In this document: positions 46,987 through 55,303 of the stretch, one piece after another
Position numbering within the stretch: position 1 is the stretch's first letter
Layout: every line of letters begins with the position of its first letter
DNA from: Chitinophagales bacterium
GTDB taxonomy: Bacteria; Bacteroidota; Bacteroidia; Chitinophagales; UBA10324
DNA: 64,000 nucleotides
Assembly (NCBI GenBank): GCA_019694975.1
Contig: JAIBAY010000011.1
Location: forward strand, 31,447 to 95,446
Direction of reading: 5' to 3'
Notes under the pieces: generated by a model
Told to the model about the DNA's origin: nothing
The model's database searches: none
The model's input: only the letters and a program-made list of their open reading frames with translations
Position numbers and translations under genes: made by a program

Positions 46987-49116
46987 CTAATGAATCAGTA
47001 ATGGACGTGTTATTACAGCATGGCTGCCGGATATTTGAATTGAATACATTCCCGGCGTCCAATTGTTTAGCATTAAAGGCAATACTTTTTTTCCGGCGCT
47101 GATTGTTATTTGCTCTTCAAAAACCTTTTCACCAACTAGATTGGTGATGAGGAGTTTAAAACTACCGCTTTCAGGAATTAAAAGGCTCAGGTTGGTGACA
47201 TCCGTCGCGGGGTTAGGGTATATGATAAGGCCCATACCAGCTGATGGCACGGAATGAATTCCATTAAAGATCGTGTTGAACACATGAATATCAGTGATCG
47301 CTGATGAATCATTGTACGCTTCGCATATACTTTGCACCCGCCATTCATACACCGATTGCTGAAGCAGGCCATTCAGCGATATGAAATTGGTTTCCAGTGG
47401 TATAGTTATCCAGTCAGGAGCGCCAGAGAGTCTGTATTGGAATATATAGGAGGTTGCATTGTTGGAATTGTCCCAGGCCAGATCAACCGAATCGTATCCA
47501 ACGTAGGTAGCCATCAATGAACTGTCTGCAATATATCCGCAACGGATGAAGTCAAACTTAAATGCACGGTATGTTACCAGGGTGCTGTCGGTGTAGCGCA
47601 TTTCCCAAACAATATTACCTGCACTGTCTACTTCAGTAATATTCGGGAATGGTGCCAGGTGGGTATTAGTCAACAGGCCCCAGCCGATCAGCCAGTTTCC
47701 ATTAGGTAATAGCTGAACATTACCCATTGCTCTGCCATACACGTAGTAATCAAATGCCTGATTATATCCTACTACTTTAGGATGTACATATTCCCAAACA
47801 AGGGTTGCAGTTTTTGCTGATTGATTCAGAGAATAAATCTTTGCCGAAGAAGCCTGCGGCACCTGGTAATTTGCATTGTTAAACATCGAATAATTACCAT
47901 CGGGCAGAAGGCGAAAGTGATGCTGATAAAAGAAATGATTGACGCCTGTTTCATTTGTGAAGGAAAAATCATTGTTTTCTCCTCCCAGTTGCCACATGAT
48001 TTCACCGGTTGATTTATTAATCTTCAATATGGAACTAAGGTGTCGGCAGGAAACCAGCAGGTTACCGTCTGTATCAATGTCGATGGAATTGCCATGCACA
48101 TAGTCGATTTCAGAAAGGGTTAGATTGACATAGTTATCCACAGCATCTGTAATTTCAAGGTGATCCCAGCTTCTCCATTGGAAAATCACGTTACCGGCTT
48201 CATCTAGTTCCTGCAGCACCAGTCCCAGTACTACAGCATCCACCTGGCCTCCTGCAACTATCAGAGACATATCCACAATCTGTGCATCGTAACACATCAG
48301 GAAAGCATGACCATCAGGGTATACCAGAAAATCATGCTCGTCGCATGGATAGCCATTGCCCATATAGAATTTTTTGACAAGGTTATAACCTGAATCCATC
48401 ATGGCAAACGAACTGTCACTTTTATCGAAGTAAGTCAGGTATCCGTTTTGATTGATTTTAAAATCAATGCCGGCCATCTCATCAAATTCCGCGTAAATAG
48501 AATCTCCGTTATTACCCATGATCTGCCGTGCAAAACAGATATTGTCATTCAATCGTTGATTACGCATAAATAACGGGGCAACATATTCATTGCCGCTTGA
48601 AATGATTTCTGTTTCAGGAAAAAAGCATTCAGGTGGGCTTTTCTGAAACGCGGATTGGGTATCCTCAGTGATTCCATATTCTTCTTCATGGCAATGTTGA
48701 AGCGCTTTACTGATTGCTTCCGCTGTTTCCGGCGATCTTACAGGGTGTATTTTAAAGGTGAATGCAGTGCCATCTATGACGCTGCCGCCTGCTGTTTCAA
48801 ATCCGCGCTCTATTGACACATTAACAGATTCAGCAAAAGCAAACGGCTCAACCGGGAATAACAGGATTGTTTTTTGATCGCTTGACAGAACGATACGGAC
48901 GGTATGATCACCGCTTATTGATCCGGTAATTTTCACCAAAGAAATCTTAAGCGACTTTTCATTCACATTTTCCGCCGACTTGAGAATAATATTGGTTTCC
49001 GGATTGTGGTTGATACTATTCGGCTCAGGCGATGTAAACCGGTATTGTGCGAAAGCACTGCTCAGGAAGAGAAAACTCAAAATTGCGGACAAAAAGAACC
49101 TGGAAAAAGAACTCAT
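46987..49116 (-). CDS. Secreted arylsulfotransferase-like (ASST) propeller protein with T9SS tail, paralogue 3
   Basis: 709 residues; same domain order. It starts the array in transcription order. Conserved sites are YVHGNSI (His341), NKSTGEIMWQLGG and FFYQHHFRL (His399, with a second His where paralogues 1-2 have Asp). The Ig-like domain and central propeller are more divergent, including a longer segment before the first blade (PECFFPETEIISSGN). The FN3 region SYIFQYRLSGAPDW and tail (IIYPNPATD..., ending PLLIH) are close to paralogue 2. The Asp to His change next to the catalytic-type His may alter specificity (inference). Confidence 0.83.
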   Translation of the reverse strand: MSSFSRFFLSAILSFLFLSSAFAQYRFTSPEPNSINHNPETNIILKSAENVNEKSLKISLVKITGSISGDHTVRIVLSSDQKTILLFPVEPFAFAESVNVSIERGFETAGGSVIDGTAFTFKIHPVRSPETAEAISKALQHCHEEEYGITEDTQSAFQKSPPECFFPETEIISSGNEYVAPLFMRNQRLNDNICFARQIMGNNGDSIYAEFDEMAGIDFKINQNGYLTYFDKSDSSFAMMDSGYNLVKKFYMGNGYPCDEHDFLVYPDGHAFLMCYDAQIVDMSLIVAGGQVDAVVLGLVLQELDEAGNVIFQWRSWDHLEITDAVDNYVNLTLSEIDYVHGNSIDIDTDGNLLVSCRHLSSILKINKSTGEIMWQLGGENNDFSFTNETGVNHFFYQHHFRLLPDGNYSMFNNANYQVPQASSAKIYSLNQSAKTATLVWEYVHPKVVGYNQAFDYYVYGRAMGNVQLLPNGNWLIGWGLLTNTHLAPFPNITEVDSAGNIVWEMRYTDSTLVTYRAFKFDFIRCGYIADSSLMATYVGYDSVDLAWDNSNNATSYIFQYRLSGAPDWITIPLETNFISLNGLLQQSVYEWRVQSICEAYNDSSAITDIHVFNTIFNGIHSVPSAGMGLIIYPNPATDVTNLSLLIPESGSFKLLITNLVGEKVFEEQITISAGKKVLPLMLNNWTPGMYSIQISGSHAVITRPLLIH

Positions 49117-49573
49117 ATGCAGCTGCTCATGGATTGGTTATGTAAGGCAAAATATCGGATTTGTGCTTTTCTTGCAAAGGTTAACCTGTTTCGCATAGTC
49201 TCCGTGCACTTTTTTTATGCACTGAAACTGATGAAGTAATACCCGTGGATGTTCTCAAAAAGCGCTGCAAATTAAGTGAATTTTGAGAATTGGTTTGCCG
49301 GCAGTCATGATACCCTTTTTCTGGGTGTGGAATGCGGCTTTCAGCGCATTCTTAAATCATCTCGGATCTTTTGTCTCTACGACAAGTATTGGAAGATAGT
49401 TAGTAAACAGTTTTTATCAGTTCCCGGGTATTTAGATGCGCAAGATATTTGAAAGACCCGGCTTTAAAGGGCACCGGCATGAGCATATTGCAGATCTTGG
49501 CAGGAATAATAAATTTTCTCCGTTGTATTTTCTTTATAATTTTGAAAACATTTAACCAAAACCAATCTGTCTC
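49117..49573. other. 457-base divergent intergenic region between ASST paralogue 3 and the FN3 gene
   Basis: It holds a 9-bp inverted repeat (TTCTCAAAA at 49252-49260 with TTTTGAGAA at 49281-49289), a 7-bp hairpin (GAATGCG/CGCATTC, 49330-49351) and, at 49537-49544, a promoter box for the FN3 gene. No coding frame is convincing. Confidence 0.5.
49537..49544 (+). promoter_or_regulatory. TAnnTTTG -7 box for the FN3-T9SS gene
   Basis: TAATTTTG, 29 bases before ATG 49574, with the A-rich downstream stretch common at these promoters. Confidence 0.5.
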
Positions 49574-50749
49574 ATGAAAAAAATTCTTCTTTCATTAATT
49601 GTCTTTGCATTCACCGGTTTACAGTCTTTCGCACAGCTGTCCATAAGCACCAAGAAAGTGCTGAACGGCCCTTTCTGTGCAGGCACAAGCACAACAGTCG
49701 GTTATATTGTTAGTGGTGCGTTTAATCCGGGTAATGTCTTCACAGCAGAACTCAGTGATAAGGATGGGAATTTTACATCGCCAACAGTAATAGGCTCAAT
49801 TGCGAAAACCACCAGTGGAAATATTTCCTGCACGCTACCTGCAGGCTTGCCTTCCAGCAATAAATACCGGGTAAGAGTAGTGGGCAGTAATCCGGCTGTT
49901 ACCGGATCTCAGGCGCAAAATAAAGTCGCTATTAATCCTAAACCGAATGGTCTTTCCGTAACAGGGTTGACCGCTTGTTCAGCAACCCTCAATTGGGCAG
50001 CATCATCTACTGCTGCTTCTTATAAGGTGCAGTACAGAGTAACCGGCAGCGGTACATGGTCTTCTACCTATGATGCAGGAACGGCAACAAGCTACACCTT
50101 TAATGAACTTAACTCATCCACCAGCTACGATTTCCAGGTTCGTAATCAATGCGCCAACGGAGAAAAGAGTGATTGGGCAAAAATTACTGCCAGCACGACA
50201 ACCTGCCAGGCACCAGGTAGCTTCATAGTAACTGATATTGGACTGACAACTTCTGCTCTCGACTGGGCAAATACCACTTGTGCCACAGGTTATCTTTTTC
50301 AATACCGTGCATTCGGTGATCCTGACTGGATTTCCCTGACTTCTCCCACCAGCAATATTAATCTTACCGGTCTGTTTGCGGCAACGCTTTATGAGGCACA
50401 GGTTGCTACCGATTGTGGCGCTAATAACTCCGCCTGGTCATCATCAATAATCTGGGAAACCAAATATTTCAAGGTAGCCGGAGATGCCGGAATGGAAGCC
50501 TCATTCAGGGTATTCCCTAATCCATCTTCAGGAGTTTTCACAGTTAATTACAACAGCTCAATTGAAAATGCTCAAGTCAATATTAATGTTCAGAACATGT
50601 ATGGCCAGGTCATTTACGAAACACAACTGAAATCTGTTGCAGGTATCAATGAGGTTCAAATTGCACTTAATGAAGCTCCGGCAGGACTTTATTTTGTCAG
50701 TATCAAAACCGATAGCAAGGAATTTAAGACTTCGCTGATGATTCATTGA
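49574..50749 (+). CDS. Secreted FN3-repeat protein with T9SS tail
   Basis: 391 residues. Signal peptide MKKILLSLIVFAFTGLQSFAQ, an Ig-like first region (about 22-120), two fibronectin-III domains (about 124-210 with YKVQYRVTGSGTW; about 215-300 with YLFQYRAFGDPDW), and a tail (VFPNPSSGVFTV..., ending SLMIH). The second FN3 resembles the FN3 modules of ASST paralogues 2 and 3, suggesting domain sharing. No catalytic domain, so an adhesin, scaffold or matrix component is plausible. It has its own promoter box and terminator and is divergent from the ASST array. Confidence 0.85.
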   Translation: MKKILLSLIVFAFTGLQSFAQLSISTKKVLNGPFCAGTSTTVGYIVSGAFNPGNVFTAELSDKDGNFTSPTVIGSIAKTTSGNISCTLPAGLPSSNKYRVRVVGSNPAVTGSQAQNKVAINPKPNGLSVTGLTACSATLNWAASSTAASYKVQYRVTGSGTWSSTYDAGTATSYTFNELNSSTSYDFQVRNQCANGEKSDWAKITASTTTCQAPGSFIVTDIGLTTSALDWANTTCATGYLFQYRAFGDPDWISLTSPTSNINLTGLFAATLYEAQVATDCGANNSAWSSSIIWETKYFKVAGDAGMEASFRVFPNPSSGVFTVNYNSSIENAQVNINVQNMYGQVIYETQLKSVAGINEVQIALNEAPAGLYFVSIKTDSKEFKTSLMIH

Positions 50750-51050
50750 TTGTTCATCCTTATGAAAAATCCCGGTCACCCGGGATTTTTTTTTGTTATT
50801 CGGTTATTTGTTTTCAGCATTTGCACCCAATACGTATCATAAGGGAAGTTGTGTAAATATCTAATAGGCTCAGTCGGCTGTGGAGAGAAGGAAGGAAATG
50901 CTTCTTAATATAATCAAAGCATTTCCATAATACGTTTGCTTTAAGATCAACCTTTTCAATCAATAATTGATGTGAACTCGCGTTGCTTCATTCTTTAATA
51001 TCATCATACATACAATGCTTGATAATCAAATTCGCACTTTACAGGCAAGA
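50750..51050. other. 301-base intergenic region after the FN3-T9SS gene
   Basis: Apart from the terminator at its left end nothing recognisable; it is AT-rich, and the DUF3179 gene converges from the right. Confidence 0.5.
50765..50794 (+). terminator. Rho-independent terminator of the FN3-T9SS gene
   Basis: An 11-bp stem (AAAAATCCCGG with CCGGGATTTTT), a TCAC loop and a further T run (to 50794) start 15 bases after the stop. Confidence 0.88.
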
Positions 51051-52247
51051 TTAATGAATTTCATATCGCGTTGTTCCTGGATGAAAAGTGCGCCACGAAT
51101 GCCAGAATTCCTGGTAGGCTGATATGTTTTTAAGGCGGTTTCCGGTTAAGGTGCCTGCAATACAGACTCCTGAATAATTCCATGCTGAACCGGTAGCCAG
51201 ATCATAAAAAAAATTTGATGAATCTTTCTTGATGAATTCCAGCGTTTGGCCATCTACACGCCTGTCCCAAACATGAAAAGACATCATATCTCGCTCAATG
51301 GCAATTAAAAGTGGAGTATTGTCCAAAGTATCATTGATAAGAAGCTCGGATTTCAAACCGATCCAATCATAAGCGCGGGCTTGTTGGCCGGAAACAATCC
51401 CAATCACCCATGATTTTGATTGCCAGGAAGCGTGGGAGGTTCCCTCAAGGTTGTTTGAAATCGACCCTTCACCAAAGCCTTCAAGTGAGGCATATTCCTT
51501 TATAAAATCCGGATCCGCTTGCATGATCGTAGTTGCAGGATGCTCGGTAAGCCAGGCCTGCAGTGTCATTTGTTGAGAGGGGATTTCCGTGAGGTGCATG
51601 CCTTTCAACGGACCTGCAACTGCTTCGCCGTTTTCTTGTCGCCACCAGGTACGGCTTGCCGAATCTTCCAGCATGGCATTGAATTGATCCATGCCGACGA
51701 GACGGAATTTTTGCAAATTGCCATTGACGACCGGACTATATACTCGACCTGACCTGCAAACCGAACAATAAGTTACCAGAATTGGTATGCCACCAACCGT
51801 ATCAAGTACTTTGTGGTGATATGCAATAATTTCCACTGGAAAGCATGAGGCTTCATCGTTTGATGTAACACCTATTACTAATTGATGCCGGTTTACTTTG
51901 TTATTCTCCTCCGTTGACATTATTTTATGCTTTACTTCCAGAAACATTACATCTGCCTGCATTTTGCGGGTAGCCAGATAGTAAATAGCAACAGCAATTG
52001 CTAAAAGAAAAAGTGCACCGGTTTTCAGAAACCATCGGCTGAAAAAAAGAAGATGATAAAATGGAACTGCCAAAATAAATAAGCCGGCTATCCTGAAAAC
52101 ATAAATATTTGAGTCGAAGAAATAGGCTACAGTCACCATATCTGCCTCCTGACTACCGGGAAATGGCATGATGAGGTAGATACGAAGGAATTCAGGCATC
52201 ACCAGCAGAAGCCATCCTATAAGAAAAAAAATCACTTTACCTTTCAT
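51051..52247 (-). CDS. DUF3179 domain membrane protein
   Basis: 398 residues. Three hydrophobic segments in the first 95 residues (about 3-20, 48-66 and 74-91) anchor it. The rest matches DUF3179: LVIGVTSNDEASCFPVEIIAYHHKVLDTVGGIPILVTYCSVC, in which the TYC-x2-C cysteines and the His pair are the conserved elements, then RTWWRQENGEAVAGPLKG. The domain may bind a metal or cofactor; the function is unknown. It follows the binding-protein gene on the same strand after an 86-base gap. Confidence 0.8.
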   Translation of the reverse strand: MKGKVIFFLIGWLLLVMPEFLRIYLIMPFPGSQEADMVTVAYFFDSNIYVFRIAGLFILAVPFYHLLFFSRWFLKTGALFLLAIAVAIYYLATRKMQADVMFLEVKHKIMSTEENNKVNRHQLVIGVTSNDEASCFPVEIIAYHHKVLDTVGGIPILVTYCSVCRSGRVYSPVVNGNLQKFRLVGMDQFNAMLEDSASRTWWRQENGEAVAGPLKGMHLTEIPSQQMTLQAWLTEHPATTIMQADPDFIKEYASLEGFGEGSISNNLEGTSHASWQSKSWVIGIVSGQQARAYDWIGLKSELLINDTLDNTPLLIAIERDMMSFHVWDRRVDGQTLEFIKKDSSNFFYDLATGSAWNYSGVCIAGTLTGNRLKNISAYQEFWHSWRTFHPGTTRYEIH

Positions 52248-52333
52248 GCAACCGTTGATATTTGATAGCTGACTATTTCGCTATGAAATTTATTATCGTG
52301 CAGCATTATTCGCTTAATCAACGTAATACAAAT

Positions 52334-53659
52334 TTATTCTTGCACCTTAATCAATGAATCAGCTGTGTATTGAAGCATGATAACTGATTTGTTTTCGTTG
52401 TACAGTATAAGATTGCTGCTGTCATCCTTCATTACAGGCACAATGGAGAAAGATTCCGCCAGTTCAGGAACACCTGCTTTATGGAATGCTCCTGTAAAAT
52501 CAGTTCCCTGCTGCAACAGCAATCCCCCGAAATACATCATCTGATCATACCCTTTTACTGCATAATCGGTAGGATTCATATTAAATTTCATTGCATAAGC
52601 ATCTTTGAATTTTACGACTTGAGGTGCAGACTTATCAAGCCAGAAATTTTGGGTGATATGAGTGGAAACATTAACCATTTGATCCTTAGGAATATGATTA
52701 AAATTTATCCATGTCGGCATTCCAAAAACATCCATAAGATATTCATTGGTTAGCCCGTCAAGCTGCTTCATAATCAACTTCACAAAAGACTCATCATTTG
52801 AGGGTATTACAATTAGGTTCCTTTCGGAATCGCTTAGTGCATCACGGATCTGCGTGTACTTAATTGTGCTGCTGTCATTGATTTCAAGAAATTGCAATGC
52901 AATCTTATTGCTATCCTGAAGTTGTCGACAGAAGCCTTTAAAATAGTTCACAAGCTCCAGGTCTCCCGGCTGCTTTCTGTAAACGAGGCATATTTTTTTA
53001 CCAAAACTTCTTTGGCTTATATATTTGTATATCTTTTCACAATGCGACTCTAGTGTCGCGTTTGCAAGTATGTAGTAAGGATTCGGCAAAAGTCCTTTGG
53101 TGGCCACTGAGAATGGAGAAATCAGCCATAGCCCTTTATTCCTGGAGAATTCACATGTCATCCGTAAACCACTGTTGCCAATAGGTCCTATCATAACATC
53201 CACAGAATCGAAGACCGGATCTTCAAGAACAGGTCTTAGCTGGCTTGTATCCAACCCAATATCACGCACAAGCAATTTGACATCGAGGCCTTGGTTACGC
53301 AATGAATCCAGAGCGATAATGGCGCCCTGGTAATATTCTACAGAAAGCTGGCTCTGTTCCGGAAAATAATAGCCGGATGGATCATCCAGATCATTAATAA
53401 AGACTTTACTGCTCCCGAAAGGCAGGAGTATCGCAATGGTAAATGCATGCTTGCGTTTAAAGAGGCTATCTGCTTCAGCAGGTCGTGTTTTTCTTGAAGA
53501 CGCTGGTAAAAAAAAAGCATGAAAATTTTTAACTGGAACACTCGCTTTTGTTTGACTTAGTGGCAGGGGAGTGGTAGTAGATAAGGCAAGAAAAGTAAAT
53601 AATACGGGCAAAAAATTATTCCCATTCAATGGTAGCAGGCGGTTTGGAGCTGATGTCAT
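52334..53659 (-). CDS. Periplasmic-binding-protein-like (ABC type I, amino-acid-type) protein
   Basis: 441 residues. A hydrophobic export segment ([14 protein letters not shown], about 16-30) precedes the fold. From about residue 70: [64 protein letters not shown] and [23 protein letters not shown], the classic type I bilobed pattern of branched-chain amino-acid-binding or LysM-associated proteins. No permease or ATPase is nearby, so transport is uncertain and a sensory or cell-wall role is possible. The ATG at 53659 overlaps the guaA 3' end by 44 bases; a TTG at 53629 is an alternative start. Confidence 0.75.
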   Translation of the reverse strand: MTSAPNRLLPLNGNNFLPVLFTFLALSTTTPLPLSQTKASVPVKNFHAFFLPASSRKTRPAEADSLFKRKHAFTIAILLPFGSSKVFINDLDDPSGYYFPEQSQLSVEYYQGAIIALDSLRNQGLDVKLLVRDIGLDTSQLRPVLEDPVFDSVDVMIGPIGNSGLRMTCEFSRNKGLWLISPFSVATKGLLPNPYYILANATLESHCEKIYKYISQRSFGKKICLVYRKQPGDLELVNYFKGFCRQLQDSNKIALQFLEINDSSTIKYTQIRDALSDSERNLIVIPSNDESFVKLIMKQLDGLTNEYLMDVFGMPTWINFNHIPKDQMVNVSTHITQNFWLDKSAPQVVKFKDAYAMKFNMNPTDYAVKGYDQMMYFGGLLLQQGTDFTGAFHKAGVPELAESFSIVPVMKDDSSNLILYNENKSVIMLQYTADSLIKVQE

Positions 53660-55154
53660 ATACTACGCGGTTAATCCCTTTAATGTTATTAATGATCTCA
53701 CTGGAAACCGATGCCAGGAACTGGTAAGGCAGATGACTCCAGTCTGCAGTCATGCCATCCGTTGATTCAACAGCCCTGAGGCAAATTGTATTTTCATAGG
53801 TGCGTTCATCACCCATGACACCAACCGATTGCACAGGAAGCAAGATAGCACCTGCCTGCCACACTTTATCGTAGAGACCATGTTTCTTCAATGCTGAAAT
53901 AAAAACATCATCAGCTTGCTGTAACAAAAGGATTTTTTCAGGGGTAATAGCGCCTACAATTCTGATCGCCAGCCCGGGGCCTGGAAAGGGATGGCGGTTT
54001 AAAATCTCTGGAGGAATCTTCAGTTCTGCGCCAACATTCCGAACCTCATCCTTAAATAATGAACGTAACGGTTCTATAATTTTCAAATGCATTTTTTCTG
54101 GCAGTCCACCAACATTATGATGACTTTTAATTGTTTGCGACGGGCCATGCACTGAAACAGACTCAATCACATCAGGGTAGATGGTACCTTGCGCCAACCA
54201 TTTTATTCCATCAAATTTCTGAGCTTCCTCTTCAAACACCCTGATGAACTGCTCGCCAATAATTTTTCTTTTTGACTCGGGGTCCGTTACATTCGTCAAT
54301 GCATTTACAAACCTTGCACTTGCATCAACACCATCAATATTAAGCCCCATTTGTTTATAAGTGTTCAATACCTGATCGAATTCATTCCTGCGCAACAATC
54401 CGTTATTGACAAAAAAACAAAAAAGGTTGCGGCCAATAGCCTGATGAAGTAGTCCTGCTGCTACCGTAGAATCAACGCCGCCTGATAACGCCAACATCAC
54501 ATGGTCGTCACCAACCTTTTCACGAATGTCAGTCACCGAGCTGCTAATAAAGGACTCCGGTGTCCAGTTTGGGTTGCATTTACAAATGCGAACACAAAAG
54601 TTATACAGTAATTTTTTACCTTCTGCCGAATGATTAACTTCCGGATGAAACTGAAGACCATATACTGGATGCTCAAGCGAATCCTTACTGCTTCTATAAG
54701 CAGCAATTTCAATGCTGTCCGAGTTTGCAATTACTTCAAATATTCCGGGCAGTGTAGCAATGGTATCACCGTGGGACATCCAAACCTGTGAATCTTCTGC
54801 AATCCCTTCGACAAATAAGTCATCTAAATCTAAAAGGTGCAGCATCGCTCTCCCATATTCCCTTTTCCTGGCGCGCAATATATCGCCGCCCGTCTTTTTA
54901 GCAATCAGTTGAGCACCATAACAAATACCCAATACAGGATATCTGCCCAACAGATGCTGAAGATCAATATCAGCGAAATCATTATCATGCACAGAATAGG
55001 GGCTGCCCGACAAAATTATACCCTTCACGCTTTCATCTGGCGCGGGGTATTTATGAAAAGGATAAATTTCACAATAAATATGCAATTCACGCACCCTGCG
55101 TGCAATTAACTGAGTGTATTGTGAACCGAAATCGATAATAAGAATTTTTTCCAT
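53616..55154 (-). CDS. guaA: GMP synthase (glutamine-hydrolysing)
   Basis: 512 residues from ATG 55154; the frame runs back to 55205 without a better start. Glutaminase domain: GICYGAQ with nucleophile Cys, and [10 protein letters not shown] with His-Glu. ATP-pyrophosphatase domain: [14 protein letters not shown] (P-loop), [11 protein letters not shown]-terminal dimerisation region with [14 protein letters not shown], ending KPPATIEWE. It makes GMP from XMP. The next gene starts inside the guaA end (44-base overlap), suggesting translational coupling. Confidence 0.96.
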   Translation of the reverse strand: MEKILIIDFGSQYTQLIARRVRELHIYCEIYPFHKYPAPDESVKGIILSGSPYSVHDNDFADIDLQHLLGRYPVLGICYGAQLIAKKTGGDILRARKREYGRAMLHLLDLDDLFVEGIAEDSQVWMSHGDTIATLPGIFEVIANSDSIEIAAYRSSKDSLEHPVYGLQFHPEVNHSAEGKKLLYNFCVRICKCNPNWTPESFISSSVTDIREKVGDDHVMLALSGGVDSTVAAGLLHQAIGRNLFCFFVNNGLLRRNEFDQVLNTYKQMGLNIDGVDASARFVNALTNVTDPESKRKIIGEQFIRVFEEEAQKFDGIKWLAQGTIYPDVIESVSVHGPSQTIKSHHNVGGLPEKMHLKIIEPLRSLFKDEVRNVGAELKIPPEILNRHPFPGPGLAIRIVGAITPEKILLLQQADDVFISALKKHGLYDKVWQAGAILLPVQSVGVMGDERTYENTICLRAVESTDGMTADWSHLPYQFLASVSSEIINNIKGINRVVYDISSKPPATIEWE

Positions 55155-55303
55155 CGTGCGTAAATATATCGCAAAGAAAGGAGGCTTCAAAAGGGGTGCT
55201 ATCATCTATCCACATTTACCCGATAAAATAAATCAGAACTATTCCTCGCATGGATTTTTGGAGTAATTTTCGGAGTCGTATTATCAATGCAGTGTCGACA
55301 ATT

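Larger units (their letters stand above)
42568..49116 (-). repeat. Tandem array of three paralogous ASST-like genes
   Basis: Three head-to-tail genes of 699, 699 and 709 codons with gaps of 141 and 78 bases share the same domain order (Ig-like, propeller, FN3, T9SS tail). The two left copies are very similar by eye (identical stretches such as TNSFPTIIENDGTL and EVTKINRQTGD); the right one is more diverged. The pattern indicates serial duplication. Confidence 0.85.

Noticed and set aside
49252..49289. Inverted repeat TTCTCAAAA/TTTTGAGAA as a second copy of the MITE-like element
   Set aside because: It shares only TCTCAAAA with the 32757-32888 ends, spans 38 bases, and lacks TA flanks; more likely a chance or regulatory hairpin.
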